The notes under the pieces were generated by a model, which saw only the letters and a program-made list of their open reading frames with translations, did not search any database and had not been told where the DNA came from. From Roridomyces roridus (lineage: Eukaryota; Basidiomycota; Agaricomycetes; Agaricales; Mycenaceae): 64,000 nucleotides of DNA. Below are positions 41,924-52,976 of this stretch, piece by piece (the stretch's first letter is position 1; the number at the start of each line of letters is the position of its first letter). The stretch is taken from the NCBI GenBank assembly GCA_029378245.1, contig JARKIF010000081.1, positions 1 to 64,000 on the forward strand, in the 5' to 3' direction. A program made the translations under genes and the position numbers.

Positions 41924-43381
41924 ATGTTCCCTGTGAATGCCACGCTGCGATCCCAAGTCTCACGGCTTGCCCTGGAGATATCTGCTTTAAAAACACATTT
42001 AGCGGAAATGCAGGCCGAGTTGGTCCGCCTGCAATACCAGCTCGCCGCGGTCACCTATCCCGTATTGTCCCTGCCGCCGGAAATCGTGTCCGAGATATTC
42101 ATCCGCTGCCTTCCGGATGAATCGTCGGACGCCGATGGTATCGACAACACGGAGGCCCCGCTGCTTGTATCCCATGTTTGTAGCCAGTGGCGTCGAATCG
42201 CCCTTTCGACGCCTGCGTTGTGGGCAAACCTAGACATCGATGTCTCATGCCGCAATATGTATGCAGCGGAGATAGCCAAAGCATGGCTCGAACGCGCTCG
42301 TTCGTCTCCTCTTTCCGTAAAGATCCATGGTCCAATCACGGAACTGGGCGACTCTGCACAGTTTTTCGAGACGCTGCGCCGACACGCTCCTGGAATCAAA
42401 TCTCTGGAGCTCTCTGTTTATGTGGACGACCTTGCGAGAATACCACAAGACATAGAATTCTCCCTTCTCCGCGACCTGAATATCCGCCTCATTCATGACG
42501 ATGAGTTCCCTGATGTCTTCGAGGCTTTCAGCGGTGCCCAGGCGCTTTCGCAAGTCGTACTGAATCAAATGTCGCCCAGCCTCATCGCCCTCCCGTGGCA
42601 ACAGCTCCAGAAATTCATCGGTAAATCATACACCATCCCCCAGTGCATCGAGGCACTGTCTCTTATGCCGAACCTTATCGAATGCGCGCTTTCCGTGTTC
42701 TCACTCGGTAGCCTCGCAATACCGGGAGTATTCTCCCATTCAGGAATCCGCACTTTTACCCTGTTCCACTCCTCAGCCGACTGGGGCCAGGAAGCGGACA
42801 GCGCGGAAATCCTCGAGTTTGTTACCTTCCCAAATCTCGAAAGCTTTGAGCTTCTTGATGTGGACAGCAAGGACGGGGAGGCCCTGGATTCATTCTTCCA
42901 ACGAGACCGACAGCCCCTGAAACGCCTTATTATCCGGCCGCTAGATGTGACCCAGCTGGTGATGAGTTCAGAACCTCTGTGGCAGCCCCAGCTCACGGAG
43001 CTGGAAATTTGGTATCCAGAGACCCTTTTTGCTCGCATCTTCTTCGAAAATTTCGGCGAGCAGCCCGACTATGTTTCGGGGCTTCAAAAGCTTACCTTTT
43101 ATTGCCGTCGGGACTCGTCGGAGGAGTGGCACGAGGAGCTGGTCGCAAGAGCCGCTGAAGCGATAGTCAGCAGAGGGAAGCTGGAGAGTGTCGCTCAGCT
43201 TCGGGTATTCCACGCCTTTTCGATACCCAGTAATTATCTGGCGCCTCCCCCAAGATCAGCGCTTGCAACGTTTAGAAGGCTGGCGGAGGAGGGGATGGAT
43301 ATCTATATCGGCACTGAGGATGGCCGGAACAACTATATACAGTTGGTCTTTTGCTTCATATCTGAAATTCTTGGTGTCTGA
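41924..43381 (+). CDS. F-box-like protein, copy 5 (intact)
   Basis: Start taken at MFPVNATLRSQVSRLALEIS (41924), which aligns with the MLPAN start of its paralogues; five extra codons are possible upstream. Coiled coil LKTHLAEMQAELVRLQYQLA, F-box YPVLSLPPEIVSEIFIRCLP, VCSQWRRIALSTPALWANLD. The body repeats the family landmarks (QKFIGKSYTIPQCIEALSLM, FPNLESFELLDVDSKDGEA, LKRLIIRP). The end reads YIGTEDGRNNYIQLVFCFIS, longer than in the relatives, suggesting the original stop was lost or a terminal intron exists. About 485 residues. Confidence 0.85.
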   Translation: MFPVNATLRSQVSRLALEISALKTHLAEMQAELVRLQYQLAAVTYPVLSLPPEIVSEIFIRCLPDESSDADGIDNTEAPLLVSHVCSQWRRIALSTPALWANLDIDVSCRNMYAAEIAKAWLERARSSPLSVKIHGPITELGDSAQFFETLRRHAPGIKSLELSVYVDDLARIPQDIEFSLLRDLNIRLIHDDEFPDVFEAFSGAQALSQVVLNQMSPSLIALPWQQLQKFIGKSYTIPQCIEALSLMPNLIECALSVFSLGSLAIPGVFSHSGIRTFTLFHSSADWGQEADSAEILEFVTFPNLESFELLDVDSKDGEALDSFFQRDRQPLKRLIIRPLDVTQLVMSSEPLWQPQLTELEIWYPETLFARIFFENFGEQPDYVSGLQKLTFYCRRDSSEEWHEELVARAAEAIVSRGKLESVAQLRVFHAFSIPSNYLAPPPRSALATFRRLAEEGMDIYIGTEDGRNNYIQLVFCFISEILGV

Positions 43382-43690
43382 CCTCGTGTAGTATGAAAGA
43401 TTACACTCAAGAGTAAAGCCGTACACAGATGACGACTTGCAGCGTCGGAAGCTTGGACGACTCGGTGGCAAACGGTGTACTCCACGTAGATAGTATATTG
43501 TCTCGAACATGGAAGAACTTTCAAACTCCGCACGAATCTTCCCCGCATCATTGATTTGTGATCGTTAGCTCTCTCTCTCTTCTTGTAACAACACGTAACC
43601 CTCGGTCAGTGAAAATTCGGGTAAATATATGCCTTCCCACTAATCGCGCCCAGAATTTTCCCTGTTGTCTCTCGCGGCGGATCCGACCAA
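43382..43690. other. Intergenic spacer between F-box copies 5 and 6
   Basis: 309 bp holding the promoter of copy 6; no other feature seen. Confidence 0.4.
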
Positions 43691-45184
43691 ATGCTTCCTG
43701 CCAACGTCGCCCTGCGATCCGAGCTCGCACAACTCGACATAGATATCTCGGATCTACAAACCCGTTTAGCGGAAAAGCAGGCTCAAAGGGGCCAGCTGCA
43801 ACAACAGCTCGACTCGATAACCTACCGCGTACTCTCCTTACCACCGGAAATCGTGTCCAAAATATTCATCCTTTGTCTCCCGACTTGGTCGCGTCCCCTC
43901 GATAGTATCGATCTCAAGCACGCCCCCCTGCTTGTATCCCATATTTGTAGCCAGTGGCGCCGAATTGCCCTTTCGACACCGGCCTTGTGGAAGGACTCAC
44001 TGGATATCTGCATGTGCCTTCGCCGGAAACAAGCGACCAATATAACGGAAACATGGGTAGCCCGCGCGCAGAGCTGCCCTCTTTCTGTAAAGATTCAGGG
44101 GCCAATGGATCTCGTTAAGCGAGCCGGGGTTTCCGAGGTGTTCCGTCACGTTGCGTTAGGAGTGCAATCCTTGGAGCTGGATATCTTTGAGGAGGACTTG
44201 GTAAAGATGCCTGAGCCCCTGGAATTTCCCCTTCTTCGCAAATTGACCATGTGTGTTTGCGGGGGCGACGAGGTCGAGCTCCTGGACGATCTCGTCCAAA
44301 CATTCGACGACGTCCCGCAGCTTTCACAAGTTGTTTTGGACCACCTTCCGGCTCACGCCATTGCCCTCCCCTGGGAGCAGCTTCAAAAATTCACCGGCAA
44401 ATTCTACCTCCTCGATGAATGCCTGGACGCCCTACGTTTCATGCCAAACCTCGTCGAATGTGCATTTTCCATGCTCGAGACTGTTGTCACCGAACACTAT
44501 GAGATAGTCTCTCACCCACACATACGCACCTTGACCCTGTTTCAATCTATGGAATTCAAAGACGAGGAGGACGCTCAAGTCGACATCCCCCGCAGCGCCC
44601 AACTCCTGGCGTTCATAACCCTCCCAAATCTGGAAACTCTCGAGCTTCTCGACATCGAGGACTGCAATGCGGAGATCCTGGCTTCCTTTTTGAGTCGTGG
44701 TTCGCCTCCTCTCAAGCGGCTCGTCCTCCGTCCGCATTTCGACCACGGGCAGGCGGAGCTGCTATTGAGCACGGCACCATTGCTGCAGCCTCACTTCACA
44801 GATTTGGAAATCTGTTTTCCGTCAAAGAATTTCGTGTCCCGCTTCTTCGAGCGTTTCGGATGCGACTCGGGATTTCTGCCGGGGCTCCAGAAGCTTTCTG
44901 TTATTTGCAGAAAACATTGGTCGAAGGAGGCGTCGCGAGATGATTTGCTGGACGCGGCCGCTGGACCTTTGACCAGTCGGTGGGATTTGCCTGGGGATAA
45001 CAAGTTGCGGATGTTTCGTGCGATTGCGGTGGAGCGTCAACGTTCAAAAAGAAAGACCCCTGTCCCATTGCAACGACTGAGGCAAGAAGGAATGAATGTT
45101 GTCATTGGCAGTCGGAGACCCCGGGCTTATGGTGAATTCTGCCCACCCGAGTATAGAGATTCTTCAAGTTCAAGTGAAATCTAA
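43691..45184 (+). CDS. F-box-like protein, copy 6 (intact)
   Basis: A single exon of 497 codons starting MLPANVALRSELAQLDIDIS. Coiled coil LQTRLAEKQAQRGQLQQQLD, F-box YRVLSLPPEIVSKIFILCLP, ICSQWRRIALSTPALWKDSL. LRR-like body: SLELDIFEEDLVKMPEPLEF, KFTGKFYLLDECLDALRFMP, LPNLETLELLDIEDCNAEIL, GSPPLKRLVLRP. The C-terminus extends about 25 residues beyond VVIGSRRP into a Ser-rich end (YRDSSSSSEI). Closest to copies 1 and 3 by shared segments. It is the clearest intact member of the MLPAN subgroup. Confidence 0.88.
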   Translation: MLPANVALRSELAQLDIDISDLQTRLAEKQAQRGQLQQQLDSITYRVLSLPPEIVSKIFILCLPTWSRPLDSIDLKHAPLLVSHICSQWRRIALSTPALWKDSLDICMCLRRKQATNITETWVARAQSCPLSVKIQGPMDLVKRAGVSEVFRHVALGVQSLELDIFEEDLVKMPEPLEFPLLRKLTMCVCGGDEVELLDDLVQTFDDVPQLSQVVLDHLPAHAIALPWEQLQKFTGKFYLLDECLDALRFMPNLVECAFSMLETVVTEHYEIVSHPHIRTLTLFQSMEFKDEEDAQVDIPRSAQLLAFITLPNLETLELLDIEDCNAEILASFLSRGSPPLKRLVLRPHFDHGQAELLLSTAPLLQPHFTDLEICFPSKNFVSRFFERFGCDSGFLPGLQKLSVICRKHWSKEASRDDLLDAAAGPLTSRWDLPGDNKLRMFRAIAVERQRSKRKTPVPLQRLRQEGMNVVIGSRRPRAYGEFCPPEYRDSSSSSEI

Positions 45185-45394
45185 GCGTTGGTTCCCCGTC
45201 CGACTCGCTTTGTTTCCCGTGCTTCGTTTCGGAACAATGTACATTTTTTTTCAGTCGTACGAATATGTTACACGTATAAACAATAATCCAATGACCCGAG
45301 TGAGTTATTCAAGAAATTTGTAAGAGAGATGGCGCGAACTGTTGTCGGTCTGCATCAGTGCTGTAAGGACGCCAGACAAACCGACGGACTGACC
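45185..45394. other. Convergent spacer between F-box copies 6 and 7
   Basis: 210 bp between stop codons; nothing else seen. Confidence 0.4.
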
Positions 45395-46852
45395 TCAGAT
45401 GAGATTGGGTCCATTTTCCCTGCCTATATAGATATCCATCCCTTGCGCCTTTAGTTCTCGGAACGGGGCCAGGTCACGGTCGTCCTCGAGGGATGTTTCA
45501 TCGCGAAATCTCATATCGACGACACGAAACACGCGCAGCTTGGGTATTCCAGCCAACTTGCTTCTCACAGTTAAAGGCTCGGCCGCGTTTGCGAGTAATT
45601 CTGATGGTGATTCTTCACTTGGTACATCCCTGCAATAGAAAGAAAGCTGTTCGAGCCTCGGGACAAAGCCCGGGTCTTCGAAGTAGTCGAAGAAGTCATC
45701 TGCGAAATCTGCTGATGGATACCAGATTTCGAGGTCGACGAGATGGATCTGCCACCAAGGCGCGGTGGTGAGGTCGAACTCCGCGAGTTCCCCAGATATC
45801 CGGGGGCGAAGGACGAGCCGCTTTAAAGGCGGTGAACTACGCTCGAAGAAGGATTTCAGAACATCCTCCGGGGCTTCATACCGCTCCACCTCGAGAAGTT
45901 GAAGGCTTTCGAGGTTTGGGAAGGTAACATATTGTAGAAGTTCCAAACTTTCTGCTATGAAACCCGTGCTGGAGCGGGAGCGGAAAAGGGTGAAGGATCG
46001 TATATTCGGATAAGACGACACCCCGATTTGATCATCATCGAAATGGCCCTCGTTTTCGGACATGGAAAGAGCAAGTTCGGCGAGGTTGGGCATCTCATCC
46101 AAAGCCTCTATGCATTCGAGAATGTCGTACAATTCGCCCGTGAAGGAACGGATTTGATGTGACGGAATGACGAGGAGACGGGAAGGAATTTGGTGCAAAA
46201 GGACTCGGTGGAGTTCATCAGCAGTCTGGAACATCTCGACACGGTGTTCAGGCACCTCATCTGAGTCCGTCAGATCAATCCCGATGAGGCGAAGGGACAG
46301 ATCGCGGAGATGAGAAAAGTCGATGCGTTTGGGCATGCGTACCCAGTCGTCCACAGAGACATGAAGTGTCAGTGAGCGGATTTCTGGCGCATGCTGACGA
46401 AATGTCGCGAAAAAACTCTTGAAATTTGCGATGTCCATGATGGGTCCCTTGAGCGTGATGGAAAGAGGGTGCTGGCGAGAGCAGTCAAGCCAAGTTTTGG
46501 CTATAGCATGCGCATGCTCATCGCGCGACGGCAAATCCATGTCCAGTCTCGTCCACAGCTTTGGCGTGGAGAGGGCAATTTGTCGCCACTGACTGCAGAT
46601 TCGCAGGAGAAGCAGCGGGGCTTCCGTGGTGTTCACTGCATCGTCGCCCGAAAGTACGTCGGGCAGACAGTGAACGAAGATTTCCGAGGTGATCTCGGAC
46701 GGTAAAGTCAAGACGGGGTAGGTAATTGCGTCCAACTGGAGCTGCACAGGCTTCAATTTGGTTTGTACTTCTTGAATGCGGCTCTGCAGAACCGAGATCT
46801 CATGGAGAAACTCTGCGGCCTGGGATCGAAGGGCGGCATGGGTATTACGCAT
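45395..46852 (-). CDS. F-box-like protein, copy 7 (intact)
   Basis: 485 codons without interruption, starting MRNTHAALRSQAAEFLHEIS at 46852. Coiled coil LQSRIQEVQTKLKPVQLQLD, F-box YPVLTLPPSEI with EIFVHCLPDVL, RICSQWRQIALSTPKLWTRL. The body parallels copy 4 throughout (HLRDLSLRLIGID, FPNLESLQLLEVERYEAPED, SSPPLKRLVLRPR, LRVFRVVDMR) and ends YIGRENGPNLI, as does copy 4. The two minus-strand copies are thus one subgroup, and the plus-strand copies the other. Confidence 0.88.
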   Translation of the reverse strand: MRNTHAALRSQAAEFLHEISVLQSRIQEVQTKLKPVQLQLDAITYPVLTLPSEITSEIFVHCLPDVLSGDDAVNTTEAPLLLLRICSQWRQIALSTPKLWTRLDMDLPSRDEHAHAIAKTWLDCSRQHPLSITLKGPIMDIANFKSFFATFRQHAPEIRSLTLHVSVDDWVRMPKRIDFSHLRDLSLRLIGIDLTDSDEVPEHRVEMFQTADELHRVLLHQIPSRLLVIPSHQIRSFTGELYDILECIEALDEMPNLAELALSMSENEGHFDDDQIGVSSYPNIRSFTLFRSRSSTGFIAESLELLQYVTFPNLESLQLLEVERYEAPEDVLKSFFERSSPPLKRLVLRPRISGELAEFDLTTAPWWQIHLVDLEIWYPSADFADDFFDYFEDPGFVPRLEQLSFYCRDVPSEESPSELLANAAEPLTVRSKLAGIPKLRVFRVVDMRFRDETSLEDDRDLAPFRELKAQGMDIYIGRENGPNLI

Positions 46853-47234
46853 AGTTGTGATGTGCTACTGGCGCGTAAATGAAGTGGATTCAACTTGGGA
46901 GATTTTAGAGTCTGCATTTCGAGTCTAGATGTGAGCATGTAATTTTCGTCGACACGTTCACTGACAGGTTGGTGCGAAATATTTTACGCGCCGCAAGAGG
47001 AGCAGAAAGAACAGAAGACGTTGGCAAAGCGCAAGAAGAGCGCGTCCAGGTCGCGTTTCGGCGGACTCGGAGATTCGGCGGTGACGGCGCCTTTGTTCCC
47101 GGTTTGGACAGATCAGTGATATCACTCGTGGTCACGTTGGGTTGAACAACACGCTCTGTTCTCTCCACGACAAGGCCCCTGCCGGCTTTTACGCGCTCCA
47201 CGCTCTCGACGCTCCCTCAAGACACTCCACGAAT
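46853..47234. other. Intergenic region between divergent genes
   Basis: 382 bp between F-box copy 7 and the membrane-protein gene start, holding both promoters. No recognisable repeat was seen. Confidence 0.45.
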
Positions 47235-50200
47235 ATGATCCCTCTCCTTCCCGCCCTCGCACTTGCTTTCCTGTCCTTTTTCTCCTCCGTTTTCGTTATC
47301 CTACGGATAGTTGTCCCCATTTTGCCTCCTCACCCGTCAGTGTTTTTATATGATGTTCGGCTGAAGCTAACTTTTTTTCAGGCTCAGTCGCCGTGTTTCT
47401 CCAGCTGAATTTGGGCTTCCAAACTTTAGATCGCTTTCTGTAGCTGACCAGAGGTGCGTACTCCCCAAATTGTTCAAGTTTATACTGATCGTCCACCAGC
47501 CACATCTGGTTGGCCTGTTTGGATATCCTTGCCCTTGTATTCTTCATCTGGCAGACGATCAACGAGTACACCGGAGGCCCCTCCGACTATGCCATCGCTT
47601 TGGACCCAGCCTCGTCGTTGAGACTCTGGCTCGCAACCACACTTAGACAAACTTGTCTTCTCATTGTTGTGGGCCTCACCCTTCTCCACGTCCGTCTCGG
47701 CCGCTCCGTCACCTTTGGTGCGAAGCAGTGGATGCTTTGGGCTCCCACTTTGATGCTCGTCGCAACTTCCACCGGAATCGCAGTTGTCATGCCCGGCGCT
47801 TCAGTTCCGAGCCTGTTCATCGGCATTGCATCTTACACGACCACGATCGGTGTCCTCACATCTATTGCGTTCTGCTGCCTCATTGGTACGCTCTTTGCTA
47901 TCAAGCGCAATCTCGCAGTCGTCGAAGAGTCCGAGCCTTGGCCACCTGCCAAGCAGATCGAGCAGGGTCCGAGACCCTCCTTCGCCACTGAGGAAGTCGA
48001 TGGCCTCCGTGATGGCGCGTCCTGGATCACGTCCAACGCTTCCAACGTCAGTTCCCGACCTGAGTCGGTCTCTGCGTGGTCGTTTTCAACGCATGGCCCA
48101 TCCATGCATGGAGGTCGTCCCCAAGGGGGCTCGGTGCCCGCAAAGTCCTCCTTTTGGTTCAGCGGCTCCACTCCTCCTGACGCCCCGCCAGTCCCGCCCC
48201 TTCCGTCCTCCTATGCCGGCCCTGTATCACCTACTGCTCAAGGCCTCAACGATATCGATCCCTTCCGTCGTGATGCGCCTCCAGAGACACGCCCCCGGTT
48301 CGACTCGCAGACTTCCTGGCTGACTTCTAGCCAAGGGACCCACAAGACGGTTTCTGCGTGGTCGTATCCCACCACGCACGGTCGCGGCGACGAGACGCCG
48401 CACAACGGGAGCATGCTCAATGTGAACGCTGAGCTGCTCCCTTCCACCAACACCGCGGTGACGCGCCCAAGCACTCCGGCTTTGGCCAACGCTAAAGTCC
48501 TGGGCGGCTACGGGTTCGCTGCGGTGCCAGATACCGCGGATGCAGAGAAGAGCCTCGCTGGCCTTGCTGCGTCGGGCGCGGTTTTAGACTCTCCTGCTCT
48601 CTATAGAGCTCTAGGTTGGTTGATTACTATTTGGGTTCCTCTCGTATGTTGTTCGCCAGATTCTCAATACTTGCGCTTATCTTTTCATAATAGGTTTTAT
48701 CGCTTCCTTACTCCCTGCTTAATTTACAGGCCACGCATACGCCTGCAGCGGCTTCCATCTTGCTGATTCTTTCCGTGACGTTGTCTTCCCCGCTTTTGGC
48801 CCTCCACTTGCTCTTCCGGTCTCCCATCCCCATCCCGCACAGCGGCCTTTTCGGCGTCCACGGCGACCTCCCTGCGAATGCCCTCCGCGGTTCCGCCCCA
48901 TCTGGAAGCACCCCTACCTACAAATGGTCTCACGAATACAAACACAGTACTTCTGCATCTGTTACTGTCGTCGAGGGACGCAGGAGCGGAGACGTTTGGA
49001 TGACCAACGGGAATGCTGTCGATGGCAAGTCACGCGTTGGGCGGGTTATGGGGATGATGGGCCCGAGGCCCAAGTTGTCTGTTCTTCCGGTCGAGGAAGA
49101 GAGCGGGGAGCCCTTGACGCCGCCGTTGCCGATTCAAACCGAAGACGAGTCTTCCCTGCCGATTTCAATCCACAATTCAACGCAGGATGAGATGAGTGCG
49201 CAGTTTGGAAGGCTCAGGCAGGACTCCAAGGCGAGCTCGAGTGGGTCGGCGCTTGGAGATGAGAGCATGGCCTATGCGAGCCGGATCATGGTCGCGCAGA
49301 GGCATTATTCGGCCGTGGCCAAGACCTTGCTCTTCTCTGGGTCGCCCGAGAAGGAGGAGAGGAGGATGTCTGCTGGGGGTCATTTGGTTGCCGCCAGTGG
49401 TGTTGGGCCCTCAAGCCGTCGGCAGTCTGGACATCTTCGTACTCGGTCTAACTCTTCCGTTCCGCATAGCCCGACCACCGACTCGCACAGTGTTAGCCCG
49501 CCACCGTCGTTCCCTCTCCCGCCTACTCCTCCCAACGTCCGTGCTGCGCGCCTCGCCAGGCTTGGACACAAGAAATCCTTCTCGTCGGGTGGCGGAAGCG
49601 GCTTTTCCTTTGGTCCTGTTGATGATATCAACGAGATTGATGCCCTTACCGCTGGGGTGTTGCCGCTTCTTGTTCCTGGACTCAGAGTTGGTGGGGATGT
49701 CAGGATCAAAGGGAGCACCAAGCCGGGCGAGTGGACTCCTCCGGAGAGTTTCAGTCGGGCCAAGGGCAAAAAGGCTTTGGCTGGGAGGCGCATGAAGGAG
49801 TTTGGGGAGGAGGACTTTTCGTCGCCGCAGATTCATTCGACGCCTGCGAGGACCCGGGCGAATCAGGGCCAAGCTAGATCCAAGAAGACGTCCATGCACA
49901 AGAGACATCATTTCAGTCTGCCAAGGTGCGTTTAGTTTGTCGTTGTTTGTCATTCTTGAGTTGACGTTTTTGTAGCTTGGGTTTAGGCAAGGACGGCGTT
50001 CATTCTTTGGCCAACTGGAAGGATGACATTAACCGTGCGTTGGAGAATCAAGTTGGGCGGTATACTGCTCTGCCAGCCAACGTCGACTTGGATGGCGATT
50101 TCGGCGTTGGGCGGCGCGCGACGGTGTTTGGAGGCGAGCTTCGTGTGGTAGATGAGGAAGACGTGCAGGACGGACGCCCGCAGGCCCCTTCGCGAGGTCT

Positions 50201-50927
50201 CAAGCGCGGATTGTCGGCTCGCCGGCTTGGTCTGCAGTCTTCGGAAGTCCCGCATGATGCCCGTGTCTCCCTTGGCTCCTTGAACCTTCCCGTGTCTGGT
50301 CCTGTCCCCGCGTCCGCCAACTCTGAAGTCACGCTCTTTGACGACTTTGAGGCTGGACTTCAATCGGGTCCTCAGGCCGAGTCGACGCCGCATAATACGG
50401 TCAAACCTGCCCCGCACCACAAGCAACGCCCGCCTCCGCTGCCGCTTGGTGTCACGGACCATCTGAGGGACGCTGAACGCCGTTCCAACCGCCGTTCGAG
50501 CATTGTCTATATCGTCTCTCCGGCCCCTGAAACCCAGGTCAACACCCCAAACCAGTGGGACGACACACCGCCGCCTGCGAGTGCGCCGTCTGCGATGTCT
50601 TCGTTGGCGCAATGGTCTTCCCGTGTGATGGGCAAGCCTGCCAAGCTCCAGCGGAAGATCTCTGAATCCGTGTATGGATCTGGTTCTGCCAATGCCAATG
50701 CCAAGCCTAGCTCTCCCGGTTTGCGTCCGCTTCGTCTTTTGGGCGAGCGGGATGTGAACGGTGGAGGCACGCCTCCGTTGTCGCTCCGCAAGAAGAACAA
50801 GGCCCTGAACAGGGTGTTTGATGATGAGAATTCGCCCCCTAGCGAAAATGGTGTTTCGAGTCTGGGGAGTAGGCGTAGCGTCAAGGCGCTCCAGCTCGAT
50901 CGGACTGAGACTCGCGTTGGGGCTTGA
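47235..50927 (+). CDS. Multipass membrane protein with long disordered Ser/Pro-rich tail
   Basis: A hypothetical basidiomycete membrane protein. ATG at 47235 opens a hydrophobic helix (MIPLLPALALAFLSFFSSVF). After introns at about 47338-47382 and 47455-47497 follow helices LACLDILALVFFIWQTINEY, RQTCLLIVVGLTLLHV, WMLWAPTLMLVATSTGIAVV and LTSIAFCCLIGTLFAIKRNL. A long cytosolic-looking segment rich in Ser, Pro and Gly is interrupted by a further pair of helices (LYRALGWLITIWVPL and, after an intron at about 48646-48728, ASILLILSVTLSSPLLALHL). A short intron at about 49926-49975 joins to a C-terminal tail with GKPAKLQRKISESVYG and a Lys/Arg-rich end. More than 1,100 residues. Family not recognised; it may be a signalling or scaffold protein. 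Confidence 0.65.
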
Positions 50928-51244
50928 TGATACCCACGCCCGAAATTTATGCTGATTGTTTTCTTTTTTTTCGTTTTTCGTTTTTGCTTTTTTTTTGCTT
51001 GATGCTTTTTTTTGCTAACGAACCCTTGCTTGATGCATCTCCCATCTCACAATTGCTATCAATATCTCGCTATCGAACGTCTATCCTGCTACATACTTAC
51101 ATACTGCTCCATCTCTATGCTTTGAAAACCTCTATGCTCTCTCTCTCTCTCTCGCTTTCGTTATTGCTATACATACTCTCAAGCCAAGCTATCATTGCTA
51201 GTCAACGTATGAAATAAAAAAAACCCGGAGTTTTTCATTTGTAT
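50928..51244. other. Convergent spacer with pyrimidine-rich tracts
   Basis: The 3' region of the membrane-protein gene, with T-rich runs at 50960-51015 and a (CT)n microsatellite at 51138-51152. AATAAA-like signals (gaaataaaaaaa, 51211) may serve polyadenylation. Confidence 0.45.
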
Positions 51245-52556
51245 TCAAGAAGTAAGGACGATGTACACTGATTGGCAACTACTCAAAGTGTAGTGAGGAT
51301 GGTTTGCGATCGGGCTAAATACGACATCTTGGCGGTTACCCGCAGTCGAGTTGGGGCACAACGCAAAGAGGTCGTTTCGGTTGTTGAGCGCGAGAGTGTT
51401 TGCTCCGCGGGATCCGTTGACGGGGTTTGACATGATGCAGTAATCTGGGAATGGGGTTGGTGGGAATTGGGTTGTTACGAATGTGGGTGAGTCGCCGGGG
51501 ACGATGGCGAGTGAGGAGGTTCTAAAATTGGGTTGGGAGGTTGACATGGGGAGGAGACCGCCGTTGGTGAGGATGATGGAGGTGAAGAGGCCGTTGGCGG
51601 TCTGGAATAGCTTGTGAGATTGGGAATACTTGGAAGGTGGAGGAAGAACGCACCGTGAGGATGGACCAGGAGACGAGGGTGACTGTGTTGATTAGATTGA
51701 CGTGGACAGAGACCGAGGGAGGGCCTGATGTAGGAGGGGTCATGTACACGGCTTGGAGATTGAAGCCTGCACCGAGCGTCTTGGCGATGCAGATCTCGCC
51801 AGTGGTGTCTTGATAGACTGTCAATTTGCTCGAGCCACCGCAAAATTCTGTGGTGTTGGCTGTACAAGCGGTGTGGCAGTCGTTGTCGTTTAGGTGGGTG
51901 GAGGTGGGCGGCGAGCTGCTGCAGAAACATTCGCCCGCGTATTCTAGGCCGGCAACGGCGAACCCGTTGGCTTTGCAAGCTGCGGTGCAGCTCTCGATGG
52001 TCACGCCGCTAATGAACATTTGGTGCGGCAGAGCACGTGAGGAGACGGAATCGCTGAAAGAAAATCAGCCGAGGGTAGCAGGTTGAAGGCCAGTGACGAA
52101 CGCGAAACATCCTTGGTATTGCCAAGAACCGACTTGGGCGGGAGCGACAGGCGAAGGGGAGCCATTCGAGTAGACATTAATGGCATTTGGGCCTCCGCAC
52201 TGTTCAGTGGTATTACCACTGCAAGGCGTGGTGCAGCTCGCCGCACTGGTGAGCGCTCCGGAAGATTGAAGCGCATAATCACAAACTATGAGCAGAGAAG
52301 TTCAAAGACGCGGAGACGAAACAAACGGGGTGTACCAACAGCATTGGGTCCCGAATTCCAGCCCGCCAAGACTGTACCCGCCCGACGTACAGAATGCGAG
52401 ACAGGATTCGACAGTCATGTTATCTGCGGAGACCAAAGACGCAGCCATGAGGGTACGAGAGGTGCTTGAATCGGTGTAGCATCCAATTGGAGTCCATTGG
52501 ACGGCGGCTGCTGCATGGAGTGCAGCTAGGAGCGAGAAGAGAACTCTGAGGGCCAT
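51245..52556 (-). CDS. Secreted protein with two WSC domains
   Basis: The signal peptide MALRVLFSLLAALHAAAAV (start 52556) precedes a first WSC domain (WTPIGCYTDSSTSRTLMA, MTVESCLAFCTSGGYSLGGL with CTTPCSGNTTEQCGG, INVYSNG). A second WSC domain follows from about 52140 (VGSWQYQGCFAF, ISGVTIESCTAACKANGFAV, YAGECFCSS, CHTACTANTTEFCGGSSKLT). WSC modules bind carbohydrate, typically cell-wall glucan or chitin. The C-terminal part (TLGAGFNLQAVYMTPPTSGP, NGSRGANTLALNNRNDLFAL) has no transmembrane segment that I can see, so it is probably secreted to the wall. Three to five introns. Confidence 0.75.
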
Positions 52557-52976
52557 GTAAGTTGAGAGGGCTGTCGATTCTTGGACCGCTGTTTATAGCG
52601 GCCAGCTCCACCCGCTGCATCTGGTTGACGGCTGGAAGGCTTCCTTTCATTCACTGTCAGGTACCGAGGTACAACGCCATGTTACATGCCGTTCCCTGGT
52701 CCCTCGTCGGATATGGGCCGTTGCTTTCGGCGCTTGGAGCTTTATGCTTGAAGACGAAAAGAGACGCAGAAGTTGGCTCAGAGTCAATCGAAGGTCGTTC
52801 CAGAGTATGTACTTGGTGGTTCGAGAACAAAGAGATCAAGGGCCTGCTCGTCGACTCATGATGGCTCCGAGCAAGTCATATCTGTGCCTTGCTCAATACA
52901 ATCCCTGCCACAAGCAGCGCACTAGAACTACTAAATCCCGTCCCTGTACGCTAATACTTCCACGCTGTAAGATAAC
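52557..52976. other. Intergenic spacer
   Basis: 420 bp between the WSC gene start and the 3' end of the dynein gene, both on the minus strand. Nothing recognisable was seen. Confidence 0.4.
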
